Of a stretch of DNA of 64,000 bases, positions 1 to 7,396 are shown in pieces; position 1 is the first letter of the stretch, and each line of letters begins with the position of its first letter. The stretch is from JANWKA01 sp035533815 (GTDB taxonomy: Bacteria > Bacteroidota > Bacteroidia > Chitinophagales > Chitinophagaceae): contig DATLTB010000113.1 of assembly GCA_035533815.1 (NCBI GenBank), forward strand, positions 1 to 64,000, given 5' to 3'. A program made the translations under genes and the position numbers. The notes beneath the pieces were generated by a model. That model saw only the letters and a program-made list of their open reading frames with translations, made no database searches and was not told the DNA's origin.

Positions 1-251
1 TCCTTTTTACCCACTTTATAGGAATCGGCCACCTTGCTAAGACACCTGATAACTACCTGGGCGGAAAGGGAATATTTATCCCTCACAGATCCATAACAGC
101 AATGGTGAAGGTCGAATACGCGAAATATCTTCTTATCAAAAGCCAATTCGGATATATAAGAGCAAGCGGCATTAGCCTTCCTGATGGTTTCAAGAAGATG
201 AACGCCCTGTTCTTCGGTGGGCAGAAGCTTGACTTGGAGGGTCAGTTTCAT
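1..251 (-). CDS. tnpB: TnpB-family transposon protein (RNA-guided nuclease family), N-terminal part only
   Basis: Reading the minus strand from the ATG at 249-251 gives 83 codons open to the window edge. The protein begins MKLTLQVKLLPTEEQ and continues with ANAACSYISE, LSAQVVIRC and LSKVADSYK, the N-terminal signature of IS200/IS605- and IS1341-type TnpB (OrfB), the ancestor group of Cas12. Family members are about 350-450 residues, so the RuvC catalytic half and the right-end omega-RNA region lie outside the window. Whether the gene is intact cannot be judged. No TnpA (Y1 transposase) gene is visible on the in-window side. The family assignment is strong; activity is unknown. Confidence 0.85.
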   Translation of the reverse strand, partial: MKLTLQVKLLPTEEQGVHLLETIRKANAACSYISELAFDKKIFRVFDLHHCCYGSVRDKYSLSAQVVIRCLSKVADSYKVGKK

Positions 252-711
252 AACCTATTCAAATATAGTCAAATATAGCCAAGGCATTTAAACTTAAAAA
301 GGAAGTGGTTCTCCTCCCTGCGGCAAAACCGCTGGGTTTCCGAACCGAAAATTTATGAAAAATACCCAAACCAGGCTCGATTTTTCCCTGCGCCTTGGGT
401 CAGCTCCTTTAAAAATTGGGAGGCATCTATGCATTTCCGAACCTGTCTTCATAGAAGGATCATTTCCGAAATAAAACGAATGAAAATGATCACCCCAAAA
501 CCTAATGGGTCGGGGTCATGAGGTCGTGAATGTTTACCCCGGAAAACCCAGGTGTAAAGGGTATTTTATATGATTTTGTTTTTTATACTGGGTACCCAAC
601 AATGGATCATTGAACAACCCCTGATAATGACCTTTATCAGGCCATAGAAAAGAAGATCCAATGACCCAGGGCCCTTGGGTATACCGATTTTCAGGGTCTG
701 CCTGCAAGCTT
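252..711. other. Non-coding stretch between tnpB and the sugar isomerase gene
   Basis: No convincing gene is seen here. It holds a perfect 7-bp hairpin at 621-640 (CTGATAA, 6-nt loop, TTATCAG), a 17-bp near-palindrome at 664-680 (ACCCA...TGGGT around GGGCCC) just past the isomerase stop that could terminate that gene, and a 10-bp direct repeat CATTTCCGAA at 432-441 and 461-470. The transposon's left end should lie somewhere here, but no terminus could be fixed. Confidence 0.4.
260..277 (-). promoter_or_regulatory. Tandem -7-like boxes upstream of tnpB
   Basis: A 10-bp unit (TCAAATATAG on the plus strand) is repeated head to tail at 259-278. On the minus strand each copy contains TATATTTG, an exact match to the Bacteroidota -7 consensus TAnnTTTG, ending only 8-19 bases before the tnpB ATG. 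Transcription from either would give a very short or leaderless mRNA. No convincing -33 TTG was found, so the call is tentative. Confidence 0.4.
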
Positions 712-1545
712 TTAGATGGACTTAAGGGTCTTCCGGTAATAGGCGATACTCTCCTTGATCTGGGGGATATTGCTTCCCGGATTGTTTTCGTACTCAATGA
801 TGATCATCCCGTGAAAATGCTGGCGCTTCAGTTCCTGCATTGCTGCCTTGACATTGACAAGACCCGTACCCCAGACTACATTGGTTTCCGGTTTGCTGGG
901 TTCCTGGTTGCCAACATCCTTGAAATGCAGTTCCATGATCCTTCCATGCATTTTCTTCAGGCAGTCCACCACATTCAGGCCGGAATAGGCCCAATGACCG
1001 ATATCTGCGCAGTCGCCCACCATGGTGCTGGCATGCTTTAGCACAGCCAAAACAGAATCCGGTGTCCAGTAATGGTCCGGTCGGGGCTCATCATGTATGG
1101 CCACCCGGATATGATATTCCCCGGCCAGCCTGGATACCAGGGGAATCTGGTCATCGGCTGGTTCACTGACAATTTCCGGAAGTCCCATCGCTTTGGCAAA
1201 TTCAAATAATAGTTTCCAGTCAGCCGGAGTATGCGCATTCACCACCCCGTAGGAAATCAGGGTAACTCCCTGCTGCTTCAGCTGTTTCAGGATTTTACTC
1301 CTTGTTGCCGGGCTCATATGAAAGTCCATTGTCCCGGTTAATCCACCTCCGATCAACTGCTGGGGGTATGCTTCGATATATTTCAGTCCAAGGCCCTTCA
1401 CCAGGGCCACCGCCTGGAAAAAGCTTCCGTTTCGGAATGAATAGGCCTGCACGCCAAGTTTCCAGCTACCCTGCTGGGCATTCAGATTCCCACTGAATGC
1501 GGTGATCAATACAGGGATCAGCATGAAGTAAAATCCTTTTTTCAT
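712..1545 (-). CDS. Secreted sugar phosphate isomerase/epimerase (xylose isomerase-like TIM barrel)
   Basis: 277 residues with a Sec signal peptide ending near residue 23 (SGNLNAQQ), followed by an AP-endonuclease-2/xylose-isomerase-like TIM barrel. Typical family stretches are LGVQAYSFR at the start, the histidine/acidic segments IHDEP and DIGHWAYSG, MELHFKDV, and the C-terminal metal-site segment IIIEYENNP. Members bind a divalent metal and isomerise or epimerise sugars and keto-sugars; in Bacteroidota they often sit beside Gfo/Idh/MocA oxidoreductases and DUF1080 proteins, as here across the divergent gap. A periplasmic role in processing oxidised (3-keto) sugars is inferred. Substrate cannot be told from the sequence. 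Confidence 0.85.
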   Translation of the reverse strand: MKKGFYFMLIPVLITAFSGNLNAQQGSWKLGVQAYSFRNGSFFQAVALVKGLGLKYIEAYPQQLIGGGLTGTMDFHMSPATRSKILKQLKQQGVTLISYGVVNAHTPADWKLLFEFAKAMGLPEIVSEPADDQIPLVSRLAGEYHIRVAIHDEPRPDHYWTPDSVLAVLKHASTMVGDCADIGHWAYSGLNVVDCLKKMHGRIMELHFKDVGNQEPSKPETNVVWGTGLVNVKAAMQELKRQHFHGMIIIEYENNPGSNIPQIKESIAYYRKTLKSI

Positions 1546-1729
1546 ATTTACTGTTTTTGTTCGGTTAAATATTCCTGACCATTAAATATAATCAGTTTTA
1601 CCTTACAAATATCTTTTTTTATGTATGCGGCATCCTGATTACCGGGTCATGTATTTACAGTCCTGCCGAAGCCTTATTCCCGGTATGTTTTTCCTGATAA
1701 TTACCGTAACTTCATCAAGATTTCCATGT

Positions 1730-2827
1730 ATGCGCGCCCTAGAATTCATCAAGTATGACCCTGCTGCAGAAAGCCAGTCGGCATTTGATAAAATGCTCAG
1801 CATGTTCATGCAACTGCTCGGCTATACCAGCGGGGATGCGGCGGAAGCCCTGAGCTGGATGACCGAACTGGACAAGGAATTCCAACTCACCGAGGGGGAT
1901 TACGGGATCGGGGATTTCATTGAAGAACTTAAGGAAAAAGGCTATCTCACGGAAAATCAGGAAAACGGGGAGCTGGCCATTACCCCCAAATCCGAACAAT
2001 CCATCCGAAGGCGTTCCCTGGAAGAGGTCTTCGGAAAGCTGAAGAAATCCAGCCTGGGTAATCACAATACCTATATTTCAGGGATGGGGGATGAACAGAA
2101 CCCGGATACCCGGCCTTACCAGTTCGGAGATACCCTGGAACAGATCGATTTCACCGCTTCTATCCGCAATGCGCAGGTAAACCACGGGCTGGACATATTC
2201 AGGATGCACCCTGAAGACCTGGAAATCCGGGAAACGGATTTCAAGGCACAGACCTCCACGGCCCTGATGATCGATATTTCCCATTCCATGATCCTTTATG
2301 GGGAGGACCGGATTACCCCGGCAAAAAAAGTGGCGATGGCCCTCAGTGAACTGATCCTCACCCGTTATCCGAAGGATACGCTCGATATCATCGTGTTTGG
2401 CAACGATGCCTGGCAAATCGAGCTCAAGGACCTCCCTTACCTGAAGGTGGGACCCTATCATACCAATACGGTTGCCGGACTGGAACTGGCCATGGATATC
2501 CTTCGCAGAAGGAAAAATCCGAATAAGCAGATTTTCATGATCACCGATGGCAAACCGACCTGCCTGAAAGTGGGAAAGGGATATTACAAGAATAGTTTCG
2601 GGCTGGACCGGAAAATCATTACCCGCACCCTGGGACTGGCTGCCCAGTGCAGGAAGCTGAAGATTCCGGTAACCACTTTCATGCTGGCTTCCGATACCTG
2701 GCTGCAGTCATTTGTCCGGGATTTTACGGAAACCAATAACGGAAAAGCCTTTTTCTCGGGGCTGGATAATCTGGGACAATTCGTTTTTTATGATTTTGAA
2801 AACAACAAAAGGAAAATTGTGAAATAA
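1730..2827 (+). CDS. VWA domain protein, partner of MoxR-type ATPase
   Basis: 365 residues from the chosen ATG at 1730 (MRALEFIKYDP). The frame is open further upstream to 1625, but that extension is poorly protein-like. The N-terminal half is helical and acidic; the C-terminal half is a von Willebrand A domain with a MIDAS motif DISHSM (DxSxS), a downstream threonine region and ITDGKPT. No signal peptide, so cytoplasmic. The next gene, 73 bp downstream on the same strand, is a MoxR/ChlI-like AAA ATPase. Such VWA-ATPase pairs work as chaperone-like machines that insert cofactors or remodel targets. The client is unknown; nearby sugar oxidoreductases are candidates by position only. Confidence 0.85.
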   Translation: MRALEFIKYDPAAESQSAFDKMLSMFMQLLGYTSGDAAEALSWMTELDKEFQLTEGDYGIGDFIEELKEKGYLTENQENGELAITPKSEQSIRRRSLEEVFGKLKKSSLGNHNTYISGMGDEQNPDTRPYQFGDTLEQIDFTASIRNAQVNHGLDIFRMHPEDLEIRETDFKAQTSTALMIDISHSMILYGEDRITPAKKVAMALSELILTRYPKDTLDIIVFGNDAWQIELKDLPYLKVGPYHTNTVAGLELAMDILRRRKNPNKQIFMITDGKPTCLKVGKGYYKNSFGLDRKIITRTLGLAAQCRKLKIPVTTFMLASDTWLQSFVRDFTETNNGKAFFSGLDNLGQFVFYDFENNKRKIVK

Positions 2828-2900
2828 TCAGGGGCATCGGGAGGACGGAATTTGCGGCACTCCACCCCCCTTCCTTTCCTGCAAAAGATCAAATCCATTC

Positions 2901-4415
2901 ATGGTCAATATAAAACCTACTACGCTTGGAGCCCTGAAGAAATCCGGATACCAGTCCCGTTCAGTCAAGGAGGAGATCCGCAGGAACCTCATTGCCAGGA
3001 TCAGGAACAAGGAAATCACTTTCCCGGGGATTATCGGATATGATGATACGGTCATTCCGGATACAGAACGGGCGCTCCTGTCCCAGCATAATATCCTTTT
3101 TCTGGGGCTCCGCGGGCAAGCCAAGACCAGAATGGCCAGGCTGATGGTGGATCTGCTGGATGAATTTATCCCCTGCATACCCGATTCAGAGATCAATGAC
3201 GATCCATTGCACCCCCTTTCCCGACAAGCCATGGAATTGACCGCAAGGATGGGGGATGACACCCCGATCAGGTGGATGCACCGAAGTGAACGTTACGGAG
3301 AAAAGCTGGCCACTCCGGATGTATCCGTGGCTGACCTGATCGGTGATGTGGATCCTATCAAAGCTGCTAACCTCAGGCTGACCTATGCGGATGAGAAAGT
3401 AATCCATTTCGGGATCATTCCCCGCTGCAACCGGGGCATATTCGTGATCAACGAACTCCCTGACCTGCAGGCCCGGATCCAGGTGGCCTTATTCAATATA
3501 TTGCAGGAAGGAGATATCCAGATCAGGGGATTCAAGCTCCGCCTGCAGCTGGATATACTGTTCATTTTTACCGCCAATCCTGAAGATTACACCAACAGGG
3601 GGGCTATTGTCACCCCGTTAAAAGACCGGATTGAAAGCCAGATCATCACCCATTACCCGCGCTCCCTGGAAACCTCCCTGCAGATCACCGGGCAGGAAGC
3701 CCGGATAATGGATGAGCAAGCTGAAAAAGTGAAAATATCCGACCTGGTTAAACGGGTCATTGAACAGATCGCTTTTGAAGCCAGGTCCAGTGAATTCGTG
3801 GATTCCAAAAGCGGGGTGTCCGCAAGGCTCACCATTTCTTCCTTTGAAAATGCAGTCAGTGCCGCAGAAAGAAGGTCCCTGATCAATAATGAAAAAGAAA
3901 CCACAGTGCGCATTTCAGACCTGTATGGGGTCATCCCTTCCATTACCGGAAAAATTGAACTGGTATATGAGGGAGAGCAGGAAGGTCCCCAGCACGTGGC
4001 CTATAACCTCTTGGATAAGGCCATCCGCAGCCTATTCGTACAGTATTTCCCGAACCCCGATACCTTCAAGAAGAAAAAGCAGCCTGTGGTGGAAAACCCG
4101 TATCTGCAGATCATTCAGTGGTTCGACAGGGGCAGCAAGTTGCAGCTGGTCATGGATGCCCCCGACAAACAACGGGAACAGAACCTGAACCGGGTCCAGG
4201 GGTTGCGGGATATGGCCAAATCCTATTTTCCCCAGGCCAGTGCCAAAGAAACTATCCTGTATATGGAATTCATCCTGCATGGCCTGGCAGCTTTTTCCCT
4301 GATCAGCAAAAAACCCATGGAAAGCATCATCCAGTTCGGGGACTTACTGGGCACGATCATGAATTTCAATATGGAGGAGGAAAATGATCCGGATTCCGAC
4401 CGGGATAAACATTAG
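2901..4415 (+). CDS. MoxR/magnesium-chelatase-like AAA+ ATPase
   Basis: 504 residues, cytoplasmic. Walker A is GLRGQAKT at about residues 69-76; the Walker B strand is GIFVINE at about 179-185, with Asn in place of the usual Asp before the catalytic Glu. A roughly 100-residue insertion lies between them, including DLIGDVDP, as in ChlI/BchI-type ATPases. Sensor-like FTANPEDY and an arginine-rich LKDRIESQI follow. The C-terminal third is helical and of unassigned function. It follows the VWA gene and ends 12 bp before the oxidoreductase gene, so the four plus-strand genes look co-transcribed. ATP-driven remodelling with the VWA protein is the family role; the target is not known. Confidence 0.85.
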   Translation: MVNIKPTTLGALKKSGYQSRSVKEEIRRNLIARIRNKEITFPGIIGYDDTVIPDTERALLSQHNILFLGLRGQAKTRMARLMVDLLDEFIPCIPDSEINDDPLHPLSRQAMELTARMGDDTPIRWMHRSERYGEKLATPDVSVADLIGDVDPIKAANLRLTYADEKVIHFGIIPRCNRGIFVINELPDLQARIQVALFNILQEGDIQIRGFKLRLQLDILFIFTANPEDYTNRGAIVTPLKDRIESQIITHYPRSLETSLQITGQEARIMDEQAEKVKISDLVKRVIEQIAFEARSSEFVDSKSGVSARLTISSFENAVSAAERRSLINNEKETTVRISDLYGVIPSITGKIELVYEGEQEGPQHVAYNLLDKAIRSLFVQYFPNPDTFKKKKQPVVENPYLQIIQWFDRGSKLQLVMDAPDKQREQNLNRVQGLRDMAKSYFPQASAKETILYMEFILHGLAAFSLISKKPMESIIQFGDLLGTIMNFNMEEENDPDSDRDKH

Positions 4416-4427
4416 AAGCCGTTCTCT

Positions 4428-5744
4428 ATGCGTTATACCAGGAGAAAATTTCTGCAATCCGGCTCCACCCTTGCTGCTGGCACGGCGGCCATTTCCGTTT
4501 TACCCAAGGAATTGCTGGGCATGCACAATAGACAGGTTGCCCCTTCCGACCAGGTCCGTATAGCCGCTGTCGGCATCCATGGTCAGGGATGGGCAGATCT
4601 TCATTCCCTGATGAAACTGCCCGAAGTCCGGGTGACGACCCTCTGTGATGTGGATGAAAATGTGCTTTCGGGCCGGGCAGCTGAACTTTCCGCTGCGGGA
4701 ATAAAAGTGAAGACCTGCACCGATTACCGCAAACTGCTGGAGGATAAATCCATAGATGCGGTACTGATCGCCACTCCCGATCACTGGCATTGCCTGATCA
4801 TGACGGAAGCCTGTGAAGCCGGAAAAGATGTGTACTGCGAGAAACCCCTCGGAAGAACCATTGCGGAATGCCGGGTGATGGAAAAGGCCCAGCAACAATA
4901 TCACCGGGTGGTCCAGATAGGGCAATGGCAGCGGAGCCAAAAGCATTTTGCTGATGCGGTCCGCTTTGTGCAATCCGGTAAACTGGGCAGGATCCGGCTG
5001 GTGAAAGCCTGGGCATACCAGGGCTGGATGAAATCCATTCCCATCAGACCGGATAGTGCAGCCCCTCCAGGGGTGCATTATGGGCTCTGGCTGGGTCCTT
5101 CCCCCACCAGGGCCTTTAATCCGAACCGGTTCCATTTTAATTTCCGTTGGTTTTATGACTATGCCGGGGGATTGATGACCGACTGGGGCGTCCATCTCAT
5201 AGATTATGTGCTGCTGGGTATGAATGTTGATTTTGCATCAGCTGCTTCGGCTGCCGGCGGCAAACTGGGTTATCCTGACGATGCAGAACAATGGCCTGAT
5301 ACGATGGCTACCCTTTATGATTTCCCCCATTTTAAACTGATCTGGGAACAAGCCGTGGGAATCAATGGCGGGCCCTACGGAAGGGATCACGGTATTGCCT
5401 ATATCGGCAATAACGGGACCCTGGTGCTGGACCGGGGAGGTTGGGAAGTAATCCCCGAAGGAAAGCAAATGGAAGGGATCCCCCACCAGCCTTCCACTGA
5501 TAATGGCATGGATCTCCATGCAGCCAATTTCATCAGTGTGGTCAAGTCCAGGCGGATGGAGGATCTGCATGCCCCGGTCCGGGCAGGGGGCCTGGTTGCC
5601 ATGAACTGCCATATGGGCAATATTGCCCATCTTACCCGCGAAACCGTGCACTGGAATGCGGAGCACACCCAATTCACCGATCCGCAAAGCAATCGCCTGA
5701 TCACACCAGATTATCATAATCACTATCAACTTCCTAAATTCTGA
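4428..5744 (+). CDS. Tat-exported Gfo/Idh/MocA family oxidoreductase
   Basis: 438 residues. The N-terminus TRRKFLQSGS is a twin-arginine export signal followed by a short hydrophobic stretch, so the enzyme is probably folded with NAD(P) in the cytoplasm and exported. A Rossmann start (RIAAVGIHGQG) is followed by LCDVD, the family ATPDHWH segment and CEKPL, with the C-terminal alpha/beta substrate domain after about residue 160. The family oxidises or reduces sugar hydroxyls, in the exported Bacteroidota branch often giving 3-keto sugars. It is flanked by a MoxR ATPase (12 bp upstream) and a DUF1080 protein (7 bp downstream), which supports a 3-keto-glycoside pathway. Substrate unknown. Confidence 0.88.
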   Translation: MRYTRRKFLQSGSTLAAGTAAISVLPKELLGMHNRQVAPSDQVRIAAVGIHGQGWADLHSLMKLPEVRVTTLCDVDENVLSGRAAELSAAGIKVKTCTDYRKLLEDKSIDAVLIATPDHWHCLIMTEACEAGKDVYCEKPLGRTIAECRVMEKAQQQYHRVVQIGQWQRSQKHFADAVRFVQSGKLGRIRLVKAWAYQGWMKSIPIRPDSAAPPGVHYGLWLGPSPTRAFNPNRFHFNFRWFYDYAGGLMTDWGVHLIDYVLLGMNVDFASAASAAGGKLGYPDDAEQWPDTMATLYDFPHFKLIWEQAVGINGGPYGRDHGIAYIGNNGTLVLDRGGWEVIPEGKQMEGIPHQPSTDNGMDLHAANFISVVKSRRMEDLHAPVRAGGLVAMNCHMGNIAHLTRETVHWNAEHTQFTDPQSNRLITPDYHNHYQLPKF

Positions 5745-5751
5745 ACCACAC

Positions 5752-6531
5752 ATGAAAAAAGCATGGAGTATCCTCAGCGTAGTTCCCCTGTTGGCCGTAC
5801 TGACCGCCCAGGCACAGGTGCCTCCGGAAAACAGCACCATGAAACCGGAACAAACAGAATTCTATACCCCAGTTCCCCCAGTAGTTACCCCTGGAAAGCA
5901 ACCTTCCGATCCCCCTTCAGATGCCATTGTGCTGTTTGATGGCCGGAACCTGGATCAATGGGTGAATGCAAATACAGGTACCCCAGCAGGCTGGACGGTC
6001 AAAAATGGCATCCTTACCGTAAAACCGGGTACCGGCAATATTCAGACGAAGGAGAAATTTGAAGATTTCCAATTGCATATCGAATGGCGGTCCCCGGCAA
6101 TCGTTAAAGATAGCGGTCAGGGCAGGGGGAACAGCGGGGTATTCATGGCCTCCCTGGGCAAGGGAGATGCCGGATATGAGCTGCAGGTCCTGGATTCCTA
6201 TCACAGCGGCACGTATACCAACGGGCAGGCCGGAAGCATTTACAAACAGTACCCTCCCCTGGTCAATGCCTGCCGGCCTCCTGGAGTATGGCAGGTTTAT
6301 GATGTGATCTGGACCGCACCGCGGTTCAATGCGAATGGCACACTCAAAAGCCCGGCCACGCTAACGGCTTTCCAGAATGGGGTGCTGATCCAGAATAATT
6401 CCGTGCTGAAGGGGGTCACGCTGTATATTGGACATCCCTATTACACTGCACATGGGCCATCCCCATTGAAACTGCAGGATCATCACTGTCTGGTCAGTTA
6501 CCGCAATATCTGGATCAGGAAACTGGATTGA
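5752..6531 (+). CDS. DUF1080 / 3-keto-disaccharide hydrolase family protein
   Basis: 259 residues with a Sec signal peptide (cleavage after TAQAQ). The single domain has the family landmarks ILFDGRNLDQW (here VLFDGRNLDQW), WTVKNGILTV, the FEDFQLHIEW strand, GNSGVFM, YELQVLDSY and WQVYDVIW, a concanavalin-like beta sandwich. Characterised relatives hydrolyse 3-keto-glycosides. It is last in the plus-strand operon, 7 bp after the oxidoreductase and directly before a strong terminator. The expected role is periplasmic hydrolysis of the keto-sugar made by its neighbour. Family assignment is firm, exact substrate inferred. Confidence 0.87.
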   Translation: MKKAWSILSVVPLLAVLTAQAQVPPENSTMKPEQTEFYTPVPPVVTPGKQPSDPPSDAIVLFDGRNLDQWVNANTGTPAGWTVKNGILTVKPGTGNIQTKEKFEDFQLHIEWRSPAIVKDSGQGRGNSGVFMASLGKGDAGYELQVLDSYHSGTYTNGQAGSIYKQYPPLVNACRPPGVWQVYDVIWTAPRFNANGTLKSPATLTAFQNGVLIQNNSVLKGVTLYIGHPYYTAHGPSPLKLQDHHCLVSYRNIWIRKLD

Positions 6532-6552
6532 CCCATGATACGATCTTGGTGT

Positions 6553-6590
6553 AAAAACCTCCTTACTGATGCGAGGAGGTTTTTATAGTT
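6553..6590 (+). terminator. Rho-independent terminator after the DUF1080 gene
   Basis: An 11-bp perfect stem (AAAAACCTCCT at 6553-6563, AGGAGGTTTTT at 6574-6584) with a 10-nt loop, followed by TATAGTTTTTT. It lies 21 bp past the DUF1080 stop and ends the 1730-6531 operon. Confidence 0.85.
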
Positions 6591-6629
6591 TTTTATGAGC
6601 CACAGGGACTAATCAGGAACTAAAATAAA

Positions 6630-7199
6630 TCACGGGGTGCCAAAACCTACATTGAAAAATCCATGGGTGACTTTTAGGGTATCACAGGGCAAACGTGCTA
6701 TATCAAACCAGAACGTTCCCGTGATCAGGTGACTGAATGTATCCAGCTTGGTGATGGTCAGTCCGCCATAAAAGGACGGCTCTCGATAGTTGGGCCCTGA
6801 ATCTATTTGACGGTCAAGACAACTATCAAAGGAAAAAATGTCTATTAAGGAACCACTGGAAATTCCATCATTTTTATTTGCATCTCCGAGGGGATACGTA
6901 GTATCCGTTAAATTTTTCAGGGAATCCAGGATGCTGAAACTTATTTCTTCCCAATCATGGTCAGGATTCGCCCGGGCTTCAATGTAAAAAAAATTACTGT
7001 CCACGTCGCAATTCAGCGGTACCCCCCATGCCCAGTGATATATCCAGGGTTGACCATCGACCTGGCAGGCAAATAAGGTTCCAGGGGGATACCCATCAGT
7101 AAAAACAGGGGTGACCGGATTGACAAAATGCTTTTTATGGCAGCAAAAAATAAAAATACTGATCCCGGTCAACAGCAAAATCAAGCATGTCTTTTTCAT
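6630..7199 (-). CDS. Hypothetical lipoprotein
   Basis: 189 residues. A hydrophobic N-terminus runs into a cysteine pair (IFIFCCHKK) that fits a lipobox, so it is probably a lipoprotein. The rest is beta-rich with the C-terminal pattern GGLTITKLDT...LITGTFWFD, resembling small DUF6252-type Bacteroidota lipoproteins that report as immunoglobulin-like or lipocalin-like sandwiches. It stands alone between a terminator and the GH2 gene. No function is assigned, and the family resemblance is weak. Confidence 0.7.
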   Translation of the reverse strand: MKKTCLILLLTGISIFIFCCHKKHFVNPVTPVFTDGYPPGTLFACQVDGQPWIYHWAWGVPLNCDVDSNFFYIEARANPDHDWEEISFSILDSLKNLTDTTYPLGDANKNDGISSGSLIDIFSFDSCLDRQIDSGPNYREPSFYGGLTITKLDTFSHLITGTFWFDIARLPCDTLKVTHGFFNVGFGTP

Positions 7200-7396
7200 A
7201 CTTGCTGAATTAGGATGATCGGCACATTATTTCAACCTGGGAGTCAATGGATTGAAGATACTGGATTATCCAGGAATGGTACAAATAGCTCCGGCTTGGA
7301 TGGTTTTAGTAGTCGTAAATTTCCATTGATTCTCAGAGATTTAACTACCTCAGATTAACAATAATATCCAGACAGGGTAAAGATGTTGACCCCCAT

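Noticed and set aside
661..1041. Plus-strand open frame of 126 codons
   Set aside because: It runs antisense to the isomerase gene, whose minus-strand product has clear family motifs.
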